Positions 1 through 9,967 of a stretch of 64,000 bases of DNA are shown here, in pieces. Below the pieces are notes generated by a model. The model was not told the DNA's origin, searched no databases, and worked only from the letters and a program-made list of their open reading frames with translations. The DNA is from JAOZTV01 sp965371805 (lineage in GTDB: Bacteria; Acidobacteriota; Aminicenantia; UBA2199): NCBI GenBank assembly GCA_965371805.1, contig CBDUZW010000020.1, forward strand, positions 1-64,000, read 5' to 3'. A program made the position numbers and the translations under genes. Position 1 is the first letter of the stretch. Every line of letters starts with the position of its first letter.

Positions 1-268
1 AATATGGTGATTAAAAATTCTTTTAAATCTAATATGTTATGGACTCGTACATATAATTGTTTTATTTTGTCATTTATGATAATATATATTTGTATGAAAA
101 TGGCCATTGTAATTTAATCTTTATATGTCTTGTCTAAATTGATAAGAAGTCATATTACCTTCTTTTAAATAAAGGGAAAATACCTCTATTCTAGTTGATC
201 CTCAAGAAAGGTGATATGTTTCCAAACCCTGATTAATTAAAAACAAAAAAAAATGGAGAAAAAAAACA

Positions 269-1036
269 ATGGAACATATATTTTATGAGATCTTCGAACA
301 ATTACATCGCGTAGGTCCAGGAAACAACGAATCTACCCGAAATGCATTTAATGCAATTAATGCTGATTCAACATTATCCAAACCACTGAATATACTTGAC
401 ATCGGATGTGGTACAGGCATTCATACCCTTCAATTGGCAAAATTAATTGATGGCAAAATAACCGCTTTGGATAATCATCAAGCGTTTTTGGATACATTTC
501 AAAAACACTTGATTGCTAACCGATTGTCAAATAAAGTCCACTGTGTCAAAGGCGATATGAAAGCCATGCAGTTTGAAACTCAATACTTCGATATCATTTG
601 GTCCGAAGGTTCTATATTCATAATGGGATTTGAAAATGGTTTAAAAGAGTGGAGAAAATTCCTGAAACCGGGTGGTTATATAGCTTTAACCGATCTTTTT
701 TGGTTGAAACCCGATCCCCCGATAGAAATAAAATCATATTTTGAGAAATTATATTTGGATAAAGCATTGCCAGGGGTCCTAAATGGTGAGCAAGCCATCA
801 AAATTATCCAGCAAACCGGTTATGATCTTATCCATCATTTTCATTTGCCTGTAAATGCGTGGTGGGATGTTTTTTACAATCCTTTGGAAAAACAATTAGA
901 GATTATAAGGAAAAAATACAAAGGTAGCCTTGATGCGCTTTCTTTCATTGATTCTTTCCATGAGGAAATAGAAATGTTTCGGAAATATTCCGAATATTAC
1001 GGATATATCTTTTATATATTTAAAATAAAAGAGTAA
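269..1036 (+). CDS. Class I SAM-dependent methyltransferase
   Basis: The 255-residue protein carries the glycine-rich S-adenosylmethionine-binding motif I, LDIGCGTGIHTLQLAK, at about residues 43-58. An acidic residue (ALDNH) follows at the end of strand 2, and a post-motif KPGGYIALTDL segment near residues 131-141. This is the standard Rossmann methyltransferase layout, as in UbiE- or SmtA-like enzymes. The C-terminal third has no feature from which I could name a substrate. The start is supported by a GGAG at 255-258, ten bases upstream. The gene stands alone and is followed by a hairpin. The fold is near certain and the acceptor molecule unknown. Confidence 0.88.
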   Translation: MEHIFYEIFEQLHRVGPGNNESTRNAFNAINADSTLSKPLNILDIGCGTGIHTLQLAKLIDGKITALDNHQAFLDTFQKHLIANRLSNKVHCVKGDMKAMQFETQYFDIIWSEGSIFIMGFENGLKEWRKFLKPGGYIALTDLFWLKPDPPIEIKSYFEKLYLDKALPGVLNGEQAIKIIQQTGYDLIHHFHLPVNAWWDVFYNPLEKQLEIIRKKYKGSLDALSFIDSFHEEIEMFRKYSEYYGYIFYIFKIKE

Positions 1037-1107
1037 CTATATTGTCATTTCTGGGCGCGGGGATGTTTCGTAAGCACATAATTAAGTGTATACAGATGTC
1101 TCCGTTA

Positions 1108-1142
1108 GCCCTTTATTCCTCCCTTCTCGAAGCTTAAAGGGC
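1108..1142. repeat. Intergenic inverted repeat, possible terminator or small palindromic element
   Basis: GCCCTTTA (1108-1115) pairs perfectly with TAAAGGGC (1135-1142) across a loop of 19 bases. A second short dyad, GGCCTGTGGGCC, follows directly. There is no clear T-run after the stem on the plus strand, so a Rho-independent terminator is only one reading. The rest of the 1037-1253 gap holds nothing recognisable. Confidence 0.4.
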
Positions 1143-1253
1143 CTGTGGGCCTAAAGGAGGGAAATATATACTCATTTTTGTTTTTGGTGTCAGGCAAGAA
1201 TTTACACTAATAATTAAATTTGTGAAAGGATAAAATAGAGAGTACTAAGATTG

Positions 1254-1568
1254 TTACTTATCTATCTTTTTTATATATTCAAGATATACTTTAGGTGGAT
1301 TTAACAGGGAAATTCCTATTTCATTAAATCGTGGTTTGTTCTCTTTTTTATGTTCATTGATCCAGCGCACACTACCTTTGATCGAAACCGGTTTTTCATC
1401 AATTGTCAGGATGAGTTCGATCAACTTATATGTAGATAAATTATGTTCGGTTTTTACTGAGATGCCTTTAAAGGAAAAATCAGTTACAGTAGCAGGGTAC
1501 TCTTTATCTTCATCTTTAAGGATAATGTTTTTCAAAGTATAAATTCTTTTAATTCTGTCATCAACCAT
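1254..1568 (-). CDS. PilZ-domain protein
   Basis: This small soluble protein of 104 residues matches a single PilZ beta-barrel domain, a family that often binds cyclic di-GMP and controls motility or surface behaviour. Visible are the RIKRIY stretch near the N-terminus, the VTDFSFKGISV segment that corresponds to the family's D/N-x-S-x-x-G motif, and the later RWINEHKKE strand. The N-terminal arginine motif (RxxxR) is only loosely matched, so nucleotide binding is uncertain. A GAGAGGT ribosome site lies just upstream of the ATG. It is a single-gene unit between the methyltransferase and the membrane protein. Confidence 0.7.
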   Translation of the reverse strand: MVDDRIKRIYTLKNIILKDEDKEYPATVTDFSFKGISVKTEHNLSTYKLIELILTIDEKPVSIKGSVRWINEHKKENKPRFNEIGISLLNPPKVYLEYIKKIDK

Positions 1569-1709
1569 AATTTACCTCTCAAAATATTTATACCATATTT
1601 TTTATTAAATTAAAACTGAGTATTCTTTACTAATATTTTTTTTTATGCTAACTTCAAACTTTGTTTAATAAATATTTTAATAATTATCATGTTTTCAGAG
1701 GTGTTTATT

Positions 1710-2534
1710 ATGAAACAAAAGAATAAACTATTTAAAAATTTATCAAGCCTTATTATCCTTGTCAGTATATTAGAAATTATTTTTATCGGTTCTATATATA
1801 TCACCGCTCCACCTCTTCCTCCGGAAATATCCCCTTATGATTATGATGAAGATGAGCTGGCAGAACAGGCAGGAGATATTTATAAGGACTATTTTCCTTA
1901 TCCACCCCATTACTCAACAAATTTTCATTATAAGTTCTTTTTTGTAAAACTCCACTGCAAGTCTATTTACAAAAAAAGTTATTCAGCAATAAATAAACTT
2001 GAAGCATATAATGATGGTGTTAAAACATTAAAGAAAGAATTTTCCCGTGTTTTTTTTATGCTGCTTGGTATTTTTCTGATTTGCACCATTGCATCATTTT
2101 CAATTCTTAATAATAAGCTTGTTTTTCTCTCATCTTGTACCATAGTAGCATTTTCACTTTTACCCTTGTTTTCAACCTTCCTGATCGGTTTCCAGGAGGA
2201 ATTCCTTTTTTATTGGACAATTCCTTCTCTTGTTCTTGGACTTATAATGTTTCTACCTCAACTTACCAAATTATTTTTCGATTCTCCCCGGGCAGTAAAA
2301 TTTGTCTACTCGATTTTCTATGGATCACCTATCCGGGAAATAATAAGGGGTTCATTAATCTTGGCTATAGGAGTAGGGCTTACAGTTGGACTAATTTCCG
2401 CTGCCGTTGAAATGGGTTTAGGCCGCATTACAATAGGAGCACCGGTTTCATTAGCTCTTTATGGTCTGTTTCTAATCATTCGTGCTGTTTTTTTGATCAT
2501 AAAAAAGCCCTTTTCCAATAGAAATAATAAATGA
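1710..2534 (+). CDS. Integral membrane protein of unknown function
   Basis: I do not recognise a family. The protein starts with a short basic end and a hydrophobic segment. A Pro/Glu/Asp/Tyr-rich extracytoplasmic-looking stretch with many acidic residues follows. The second half has several hydrophobic helices separated by a short basic linker. An ATG at 1689 is also in frame, but the one at 1710 has an AGAGGTG ribosome site six bases upstream and gives the more normal MKQKNK basic start, so I prefer it. It is monocistronic as far as can be seen and precedes the prkA operon in the same direction with a gap of about 170 bases. Confidence 0.65.
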   Translation: MKQKNKLFKNLSSLIILVSILEIIFIGSIYITAPPLPPEISPYDYDEDELAEQAGDIYKDYFPYPPHYSTNFHYKFFFVKLHCKSIYKKSYSAINKLEAYNDGVKTLKKEFSRVFFMLLGIFLICTIASFSILNNKLVFLSSCTIVAFSLLPLFSTFLIGFQEEFLFYWTIPSLVLGLIMFLPQLTKLFFDSPRAVKFVYSIFYGSPIREIIRGSLILAIGVGLTVGLISAAVEMGLGRITIGAPVSLALYGLFLIIRAVFLIIKKPFSNRNNK

Positions 2535-2704
2535 CCTCAAAAGATGTTTTCTTTTCAATGGAAATGTCGCAGATTATTATCTTGTTTTTAGAATAAATTA
2601 TTATTATATTAACTCTTTGGCATCCTGATGTATCTTTTTTTTTGTTGAAATTTTATTTTTTATATATTAATATTTAATTATAAGGAAGTTTTATTGGAGG
2701 TACT

Positions 2705-4768
2705 ATGGGAAACAATAGAAATGTGATTCTGTTACAGCAATATCTGGAGCAGGTTAAAAACGGGGAGAAGGTTTTTGAGAATGCTTTTCAAAGTATATCA
2801 AGGATGGTATTAAATGATGAGATAAGCAAGGTTGTTGTAAATGGGAAAACAACTTATGATTTTAAAATATTCCGGAGAGGAAATAAACATATGATCGGTT
2901 TGTATGAAGAGATCAATAGTTTTGTTTCATATGTAAAAGATGCAGCTGAAGGGGGATCATCACAAGAGATGGCATATGTCCTTGTCGGTGAACCTGGAAA
3001 TGGGAAAACTTTTTTTGTTGATTTACTTTGTAAGAAATATAGAGATTTTTTATCAATTGAAAAGAACCGAAAATTTACATTCAGATTTAATCAGTTAAAT
3101 AGATTGGGTAAATATGGAAAAATTGATCAGGTTGAGTCTCAGACTTATGAGGATCCTGTAGTATTGGCGATGAATCTCTTCGATACAATTGACAAGTCCA
3201 AAGAATTTCTTGTTTCAAATATGGGATTCTCAGATGCCCTTATTGATCAAATTTATAAAAACTATAGACCTCTTGGTGCCTGCAGTGATTATATATGGAG
3301 GGACTTGCTTGAAAGTACAGATGGCTCTGTGGAGGAGGCTTTGAACTTTATAGACATAAGACCTGTACCCTTAACAGAAAGTCTAGGGACAATCACAGGA
3401 AAGTATCCTGCAAAAGATAAGATAACCTCATCAGCAGTTGACCTGCTTGGAGAGGAGTCTATTCAACGATTATTGCATATCTCTGATACAAGCAATCCCT
3501 ATAGATTTGATTTAAGAAGGGGAGCACTTGCAAGGGTTGCAGGTGGAGGCATTCATTTTTCCGATGAGTTATTTAAAAACAAAAAGGATCTGGTTCAAGT
3601 TTATCTGGGAGTTATTCAAAATAGAACAATTGAGATTGATGGATTTAAGTGGCCCATAGATACTTTAATTATTGCAACAAGCAATAATTCTGAATTTAAT
3701 AGATTTTTAGAGGAAAAAGAGGAGGCACCAATTGTTGACAGGTGCAGGATTGCATATGTTTCACATAATACGAATTATCTGTTACAGAAAGATCTTACAA
3801 ATTATGCAATTGGAAGTGGAAAGAAATTTACATTTACAAGAGAGGAATTGCATATTGATCCTAATTTAAACTATGCAGCATCAATTGCTGTTGTTCTTTC
3901 CAGACTTCCAAGGGCCGAGAAACTTACATCTATTGAAATGATGAAACTGGCTGCCGGTGAAATCGCTGGAGAAAAGAGTCTGAAAACATTATCAGAAGTA
4001 ATAGATATATTGAACCAGGATCCTGATATTACAAAACGTTTTGGACAGAAAGGTTTAGGACAGAGGAATTTAGGCAGGGCAATTCAACTGCTTTTAGAGA
4101 GTTCTGAGACAAATGAAGGCCAATGTATGTTTGCACTGGATATATTTAAATCTATTGAAAGGGTGATACTTGATTATACAAACGAGGCACTTGATAGAGA
4201 AAAATACCTTGAAGATCTAAAAAGTGCAAAGGGGCTTTACAGAGAGAGAATAATGACTGAAATGTTCAATGCTTATATGGATGAACCTTTTGCAATCAAA
4301 AATGATGTAATGAACTATGTAAATATGATCATCGGAATCGATGCTGAAAATCTTGGACCTGATAAGATGTGGAAATACAGAGATCCTCAGACAGAAGAAT
4401 TAAAAGCAGTAAAGATTGATGAAAGTTTTATAAATGGAGTTGAACAGAGATTAGGATTAAAAACGAGTGAACAGAGTGAGACATTCCGTACCACTATCAG
4501 GAAGATCTATGGACAGAAGATTGCTATAGAACCTAATTATGATTTTATGGACAATATTGAACTGGTAAAGGCAGTTACAGATGTCCGTTTGAAATCTGAT
4601 ATAGCAGGCTCAGGTAGTTTAATCGGAGCCCTTGCAAATAGGACAAATGAGGAAAACCAGAAACTTTATGACAGGATAATAGATACAATGTTAAATAAAC
4701 TCAATTATTGCAAGACCTGTGCTCAGAAAACAATTGAATATTTTTGTACTCACTCGGATGAGAATTAA
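2705..4768 (+). CDS. prkA: PrkA-family serine protein kinase / AAA ATPase (YeaG-like)
   Basis: The 687-residue protein has the PrkA architecture. An N-terminal AAA-type ATPase domain has the P-loop GEPGNGKT at 95-102, and a second-half ATPase region has IATSNNSEFNRFLEEKEEAP, the usual PrkA sensor stretch. The C-terminal helical part is the region described as kinase-like in the family. PrkA/YeaG acts in stress or stationary-phase adaptation in enterobacteria and in sporulation-linked regulation in Bacillus. It is the first gene of a four-gene operon; the next start lies about 25 bases downstream. TTGGAGG at 2694-2700 is a good ribosome site, and a weak TTGAAA-17-TAATAT promoter is seen at 2645-2673. 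Confidence 0.9.
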   Translation: MGNNRNVILLQQYLEQVKNGEKVFENAFQSISRMVLNDEISKVVVNGKTTYDFKIFRRGNKHMIGLYEEINSFVSYVKDAAEGGSSQEMAYVLVGEPGNGKTFFVDLLCKKYRDFLSIEKNRKFTFRFNQLNRLGKYGKIDQVESQTYEDPVVLAMNLFDTIDKSKEFLVSNMGFSDALIDQIYKNYRPLGACSDYIWRDLLESTDGSVEEALNFIDIRPVPLTESLGTITGKYPAKDKITSSAVDLLGEESIQRLLHISDTSNPYRFDLRRGALARVAGGGIHFSDELFKNKKDLVQVYLGVIQNRTIEIDGFKWPIDTLIIATSNNSEFNRFLEEKEEAPIVDRCRIAYVSHNTNYLLQKDLTNYAIGSGKKFTFTREELHIDPNLNYAASIAVVLSRLPRAEKLTSIEMMKLAAGEIAGEKSLKTLSEVIDILNQDPDITKRFGQKGLGQRNLGRAIQLLLESSETNEGQCMFALDIFKSIERVILDYTNEALDREKYLEDLKSAKGLYRERIMTEMFNAYMDEPFAIKNDVMNYVNMIIGIDAENLGPDKMWKYRDPQTEELKAVKIDESFINGVEQRLGLKTSEQSETFRTTIRKIYGQKIAIEPNYDFMDNIELVKAVTDVRLKSDIAGSGSLIGALANRTNEENQKLYDRIIDTMLNKLNYCKTCAQKTIEYFCTHSDEN

Positions 4769-4794
4769 ATGGTGAACAAAAACAGGGAATGATA

Positions 4795-5982
4795 ATGAAA
4801 AAGATACCAAGTCCTCTGCTCTCTTTGAATTCTTTAGATAAACTTCTTGAAAGAGACAAGCAAAGGGAAGCAGATGGTTTCCCGAGAAAAATAAAGATAG
4901 GAAAATTCATAAAACCTGGAAAAAGTGGAAAAAATAAAGTTGTTGTTGTTCCAACCACTACAGAAGAAAAATTCTATCATGATCCATCTCCAAAAAATGA
5001 AGAGGAAGGAGAGTCTTCATCCGGAGGGAGTGGAAAAGGTAAAGAAGGAGAAGTTATTGGTAAAGAACCTGTTCACCAACCCGGAGGTGAAGGAGAAGGT
5101 GGTGCAGGAAAAGGTCAGGGAGGAGAGCATGAAATTGAATCTAATGCTTATGATCTTGGGAAAATACTTACTGAAAAATTTGAACTTCCAAATTTAAAAG
5201 ATAAGGGTAAGAAAAAATCACTTTCAAAATATACTTATGACCTGACTGACAGAAATAGAGGCTTTGGACAGGTACTTGATAAGAAAGCAACATTAAAAAA
5301 AATTGTTGAAACAAATATAGGTCTAGAAAAAATCCCTGATATATATAATATCGATCCTTCAGAGTTTCTTATTGCTCCAAGGGATAAAATATACAGAATA
5401 CTGTCTAAAGAGAAGGATTATGAATCTCAGGCCATTGTTTTCTTTATGAGAGATTATTCGGGTTCAATGTCAGGAAAACCAACTGAGACTGTGGTTGGAC
5501 AACATGTATTGATATATAGCTGGCTATTATACCAGTTTGATAAACAGGTGGAATCAAGATTTATATTGCATGATACTGAAGCAAAAGAGGTAAAAGATTT
5601 TCATACATATTATAATTCCAGAGTAGCAGGAGGTACACAGGTCGCATCTGCATTTAAACTTGTTAACGAAATTATTGAGAAAGAGTCTCTTGCCAAAGAT
5701 TATAATATCTATATTTTTCATGGAACTGATGGAGATGACTGGGATACAGATGGAAAGGAGACACTACCGCAAATTAAGAAGTCTCTTTATTTTGCAAATA
5801 GAATAGGGATAACCATTGCTAATAATGGATATGGAACGCCAAACAATTCTGATATGGAAAAATATTTGAAGAGTTCAAGTCTACTTGATACTAACTCAGA
5901 TCTTATCAGGCTTGATTCGATTCCAGGTGATGCAGACGAAAAAAGATTAATTGAGGGTATTAAAACCCTGATATCTGAATAG
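4795..5982 (+). CDS. yeaH: YeaH/YhbH-family (DUF444) VWA protein
   Basis: The first third is low-complexity and rich in Gly, Glu and Lys (about residues 60-120). A von Willebrand A-type domain follows, with the metal-site motif DYSGSM at residues 220-225, a GGTQVASAF threonine loop and an HGTDGDDWDTDG acidic loop. This is the DUF444/YeaH layout, and these proteins are encoded beside PrkA and SpoVR in many bacteria. An upstream in-frame ATG exists at 4789, but AGGGA at 4784-4788 gives it no spacing, while 4795 has six bases, so 4795 is chosen. Its role in the PrkA system is inferred from the conserved neighbourhood only. Confidence 0.88.
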   Translation: MKKIPSPLLSLNSLDKLLERDKQREADGFPRKIKIGKFIKPGKSGKNKVVVVPTTTEEKFYHDPSPKNEEEGESSSGGSGKGKEGEVIGKEPVHQPGGEGEGGAGKGQGGEHEIESNAYDLGKILTEKFELPNLKDKGKKKSLSKYTYDLTDRNRGFGQVLDKKATLKKIVETNIGLEKIPDIYNIDPSEFLIAPRDKIYRILSKEKDYESQAIVFFMRDYSGSMSGKPTETVVGQHVLIYSWLLYQFDKQVESRFILHDTEAKEVKDFHTYYNSRVAGGTQVASAFKLVNEIIEKESLAKDYNIYIFHGTDGDDWDTDGKETLPQIKKSLYFANRIGITIANNGYGTPNNSDMEKYLKSSSLLDTNSDLIRLDSIPGDADEKRLIEGIKTLISE

Positions 5983-5991
5983 GGGATATGG

Positions 5992-7644
5992 ATGGAACTA
6001 ATTGATCAAAAAACAAAGAAGATCATGGAGTTATGCAAGGTTCACGCAAGGGATGCAGGACTTACTTTTGAGGACGAGACTCTTGAATATATAGTTACAA
6101 ACAGAAATCTTCTTGAATTATCACCTAAGGTTATGATTCCGACATTATATGATTATTGGGTATTTGATGTTGATGTGCTGAAAGAGAAGGGGAAATATGA
6201 TTTATACCCGTCAAACCCATATGAAACAGTTATAAATACAAGACCGGCAATCTCATTTTATAATGATAATAATCCAGACTGGCTTAATGTTATGATTTTT
6301 TATCATGTTCTTGCACATATAGATTTTTTTCAAAATAATGTTTTTTTCTCTCATACATGGGATATAGATTTTACCGGTCGTGCACTTTCAGATAAGAGAC
6401 TTATATCAGAGCAGAGAAAAAAGAATGGTAGATGGGTAGATTATGTAATAGAGTTTACACGAAGTATAGATAATACAGTTGGATATTTTACAGAACTTCA
6501 AAAGCTGGATAAAATAGATAAGACAAAAATAGATAAGAAAATTGATTATTATTTTGACATTTTTTTACAATCTATTATTAATGTTTCTAATTATGAATAT
6601 ATAAAAGAGATCAATAGATATAATGATCTGTTAAAAGAAAATAAAGTGGATTCAAATAACGACTTTTTTTTTACAGATATAATAAAAAAATATCCTGAGT
6701 TTGAATCTCTTTATTTAAAATATAGTTTGAAGAACAAAGAATCTGATAGTGGCATCAAAAAAGACCTTATTCAATTTATTCTGGAAAGATCTGAATTCTT
6801 AAACAAAGACAAGAATATTTGGATGAAATCTATTATTCAGATCGTAAGAGATACATCATTAATCTTTCAACCTCAAATACGGACAAAGATTATGAATGAA
6901 GGTTGGGCGAGTTACTGGCATGAAGAATTATATATGAAGGATAAAAGAATTAAGGGACATGAAGTCTCTTTTGCCAGGGTCAATGCAGGAGTTACTTCGA
7001 TGCCAAAGATTGGACTTAATCCTTATGCATTAGGTTTGAAACTCTTTCAAAGTATTAAAGAAAAGGGTGACAGAGGGAAACTCTCATTTGAATTTGAAAG
7101 TATAAAAGATATAAAAAAAAGAAAATTATATGATAAAACAACTGTAAACGGCTTATCAACAATTTTTAAGATTAGAAGAGAGTTTAGTGATTCTTTATTC
7201 TTAAATAGATTTATAGATCAGGACTTTATTGATGATAATGATCTTTTTGAATCTGGAAAGAGATTAAACAAGAATGAAATGGTCTGGGAATATTATATAA
7301 AAAGCAGAAATGTAGAGGACTATAAAAAGATGCTTAATGATACTCTGTATCATCCTCCTGTAATTAGTATTAAAGAAGTAAATGAAGAAAATAATGAACT
7401 CTGTCTGATCCATAAATTTGAGGGGAAGCAATTAGTAAAAGATTTTATAAAAAATACAATGATGGGGATTGAATTCCTCTGGGGCGGACCTGTTTCACTT
7501 CAAACACATGAACTTGCGGCTAAATCACAAAATCTCCTTCCTACTCTTTCAGGAGTACAAAAAGAGCAGAAAGAAGAAAAGTCAGAATTTATAATGGTTC
7601 TCTATAGAATGGAAAACAAATTATTGAGTAGGGAAGAAATATAG
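5992..7644 (+). CDS. spoVR: SpoVR family protein (YcgB-like)
   Basis: The 550-residue protein has the two signature regions of SpoVR proteins: HVLAHIDFFQNNVFF at about 105-119 and MNEGWASYWH at 301-310. SpoVR is needed for spore cortex formation in Bacillus, but its biochemical activity is unknown and it is widespread in non-sporulating bacteria beside PrkA and YeaH, as here. There is no signal peptide or membrane segment, so it is probably cytoplasmic. The gene starts nine bases after the VWA gene with AGGGG six bases upstream, and the next start is nine bases after its stop, so the four genes are surely one transcript. Confidence 0.92.
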   Translation: MELIDQKTKKIMELCKVHARDAGLTFEDETLEYIVTNRNLLELSPKVMIPTLYDYWVFDVDVLKEKGKYDLYPSNPYETVINTRPAISFYNDNNPDWLNVMIFYHVLAHIDFFQNNVFFSHTWDIDFTGRALSDKRLISEQRKKNGRWVDYVIEFTRSIDNTVGYFTELQKLDKIDKTKIDKKIDYYFDIFLQSIINVSNYEYIKEINRYNDLLKENKVDSNNDFFFTDIIKKYPEFESLYLKYSLKNKESDSGIKKDLIQFILERSEFLNKDKNIWMKSIIQIVRDTSLIFQPQIRTKIMNEGWASYWHEELYMKDKRIKGHEVSFARVNAGVTSMPKIGLNPYALGLKLFQSIKEKGDRGKLSFEFESIKDIKKRKLYDKTTVNGLSTIFKIRREFSDSLFLNRFIDQDFIDDNDLFESGKRLNKNEMVWEYYIKSRNVEDYKKMLNDTLYHPPVISIKEVNEENNELCLIHKFEGKQLVKDFIKNTMMGIEFLWGGPVSLQTHELAAKSQNLLPTLSGVQKEQKEEKSEFIMVLYRMENKLLSREEI

Positions 7645-7653
7645 GGGAAATGT

Positions 7654-9960
7654 ATGAGAAACTCAAGTACAAAACTTAATAGAGCCTTTAAAAATCTCAA
7701 GAAGAATATGGGAAAGGAAAAGATCCACTCTTCGATACCCTTTAAAGAATTTTTATCAAAGATGCTTAAAAACCCATATAAAGAGATCAGAAATGTTTTT
7801 CTAGTTTTCTCAGATATGATTGAAAATTATATTGGAGAAGGATATGATGAATATACAGATGACCCTGAATCAATTAATTTTTTCTATTATGATTGCAGTA
7901 AACTCTTTGTTGAAGATACTGATAATCCTTTTTTTGCTGATAGAATATTTTCAAATAGATTTATGAGTTTAACTAATTCCTTACGGAGTGGTGCTCAACA
8001 AAACAAAATTTATATATTTGAAGGACCCCCGGGATGCGGAAAAAGTACTTTTCTAAATAATTTATTATCAAAATTTGAAATTTATTGCAATACTGAGGAA
8101 GGAAGCAGGTATGAAACAGTTTGGAGGTTAGACAGAAAAGAGTTAGGAGGTTTCATAGATAATGACCTAATTAATGTTCTCAGTGATTCAGAATTAAAAG
8201 AAACTATTGGAAATAATGCAGGTACAAAAAACAATTTACATAAACATTCCATGATCTATGAAACTGAAGGTTTTATTGAGATTCCCTGTCCAAGCCATGA
8301 TCATCCGATCCTCATGATACAAAAGGAATTCAGAAGAGAGTTTTTGGATAACCTTTTTAGTAATAATAAATTTAAATGGGAATTATTTACAGAAAAGGAG
8401 TATGAGTGGGTATTTAGAGATAATTCCTGTACTATATGCAATTCTCTGTACAGAGCATTAAATGAAAAATTTAATGATCCTGAAAAAATATTGAGTATGG
8501 TATTTGCAAGAAAATATAACGTTAACCGAAGATTGGGGCAGGGGATAAGTGTATATAATCCAGGTGACAAGCCAACTAAACAGAATATAATCACAAACCC
8601 AATGTTACAACAAAGACTGGATAGTCTATTAATGGATAGCAATAGAGTTAAATATATGTATTCTCATTTTGCTCAGACTAATAATGGAATTTATTCTCTC
8701 ATGGATATAAAAGGACATAATACAGAAAGATTAATAGAATTACACAATATTATAAGTGAAGGTATTCATAAGGTAGAATATCTGGAAGAAAATGTGGATT
8801 CACTCTTCTTTGCATTAATGAATCCTGAAGATAAAAAAAATATTGAAGGACTTCAGTCGTTTACTGACCGTATTGAATATATAAGTATTCCCTATATTAT
8901 GGATTTAAAAACAGAAGTTGAAATTTATAAGAATGTTTTTGGTAAACATATTCTTAATAATTTCCTGCCAAAGGTATTGCATAATTTTGCACGTATCATA
9001 ATTTCATCAAGATTGAATCTAGAATCAGAAGCTTTAGCAGATTGGATCGAAGACTCTGAAAAATATGAACTATACTGTGATAAAGACCTGCTTCTTCTAA
9101 AAATGGAGATTTATACCGGACATATTCCATCATGGCTCACCGAAGAGGACTTAAGTCGGTTTACAGCCAAAAGAAGAAAAAAAATAATATCAGAATCTGA
9201 AAGAGAAGGTGATAAAGGCTTCTCAGGCAGAGACTCTATAAAAATATTTGACAGTTTTTTTTCAACTTATGCAAAGGAAGAACATTTGATAGATATGTCG
9301 ATGTTAGATACATTTTTTAGAAAAATCTGTAAGGAGAAACCGGATATTATACCGAAAAATTTTCTTGCATCCTTAACAAAATTATACAATTATAATATCC
9401 TGCAGGAAATAAAAGAGTCTCTTTTTAACTATAATAAGGAAAAAATATATGATAATATTTCTGATTATATGTGTTTTATAAATTTTGAGCCGGGAATTGA
9501 TGCTGTATCAAATTATACGGGTAATAGAGTTAGTATTTCAGATGAATATTTTGAAAAGATCGAAAAAAAACTGCTTGGAGAATCTATCAGTAGAGATGAA
9601 AGAGAGAAATTTAGAAAACAGATTCAAAACCAATATACTTCTCAGACATTATCACAGGAAATTTTTATTGAGAATATTGAAATTACTGAAACAGAATTAT
9701 TCCAATTCTTACTTGAAAAATATCAATTTCATTTAAAGGACACTGTTCTGGAACCATTTTTAAAAAATAAAAATTTCAGAAGAGCAATAAAGGATTTCGA
9801 TAATGAAATGTTTAAAACCTATGACTCTAAGATTAGAGAGGATGTTAGTTTTTTAATTAAAAATATGGTTGAAAAATTTGGATATACAAAACAGGGATCA
9901 AAAGAAATATTAATATATGTAATAGATAATGATATTACTGATAAGTTCAAAAAAGAATGA
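7654..9960 (+). CDS. Second PrkA-like AAA protein
   Basis: This 768-residue protein is a divergent paralogue of the first gene of the operon. It has a P-loop GPPGCGKST at 124-132 and a PrkA-type middle region (QGISVYNPGD, then YSLMDIKGHNTERL). A possible metal site is formed by C212, H215, C259 and C262, two Cys-rich islands seen in PrkA relatives. The C-terminal 250 residues are helical and do not resemble anything I know. It closes the operon. Having two PrkA-type ATPases around one VWA/SpoVR pair suggests a hetero-oligomer or two-input kinase, which is inference. Confidence 0.8.
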   Translation: MRNSSTKLNRAFKNLKKNMGKEKIHSSIPFKEFLSKMLKNPYKEIRNVFLVFSDMIENYIGEGYDEYTDDPESINFFYYDCSKLFVEDTDNPFFADRIFSNRFMSLTNSLRSGAQQNKIYIFEGPPGCGKSTFLNNLLSKFEIYCNTEEGSRYETVWRLDRKELGGFIDNDLINVLSDSELKETIGNNAGTKNNLHKHSMIYETEGFIEIPCPSHDHPILMIQKEFRREFLDNLFSNNKFKWELFTEKEYEWVFRDNSCTICNSLYRALNEKFNDPEKILSMVFARKYNVNRRLGQGISVYNPGDKPTKQNIITNPMLQQRLDSLLMDSNRVKYMYSHFAQTNNGIYSLMDIKGHNTERLIELHNIISEGIHKVEYLEENVDSLFFALMNPEDKKNIEGLQSFTDRIEYISIPYIMDLKTEVEIYKNVFGKHILNNFLPKVLHNFARIIISSRLNLESEALADWIEDSEKYELYCDKDLLLLKMEIYTGHIPSWLTEEDLSRFTAKRRKKIISESEREGDKGFSGRDSIKIFDSFFSTYAKEEHLIDMSMLDTFFRKICKEKPDIIPKNFLASLTKLYNYNILQEIKESLFNYNKEKIYDNISDYMCFINFEPGIDAVSNYTGNRVSISDEYFEKIEKKLLGESISRDEREKFRKQIQNQYTSQTLSQEIFIENIEITETELFQFLLEKYQFHLKDTVLEPFLKNKNFRRAIKDFDNEMFKTYDSKIREDVSFLIKNMVEKFGYTKQGSKEILIYVIDNDITDKFKKE

Positions 9961-9967
9961 AGACTGG

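Noticed and set aside
1898..1906. DnaA-box-like TTATCCACC
   Set aside because: It is a single near-match inside a coding region, with no cluster of boxes and no dnaA gene, so no origin is supported.
8301..8642. 113-codon ORF antisense to the second PrkA-like gene
   Set aside because: It lies wholly inside a clear coding gene on the other strand and shows no domain or ribosome site.
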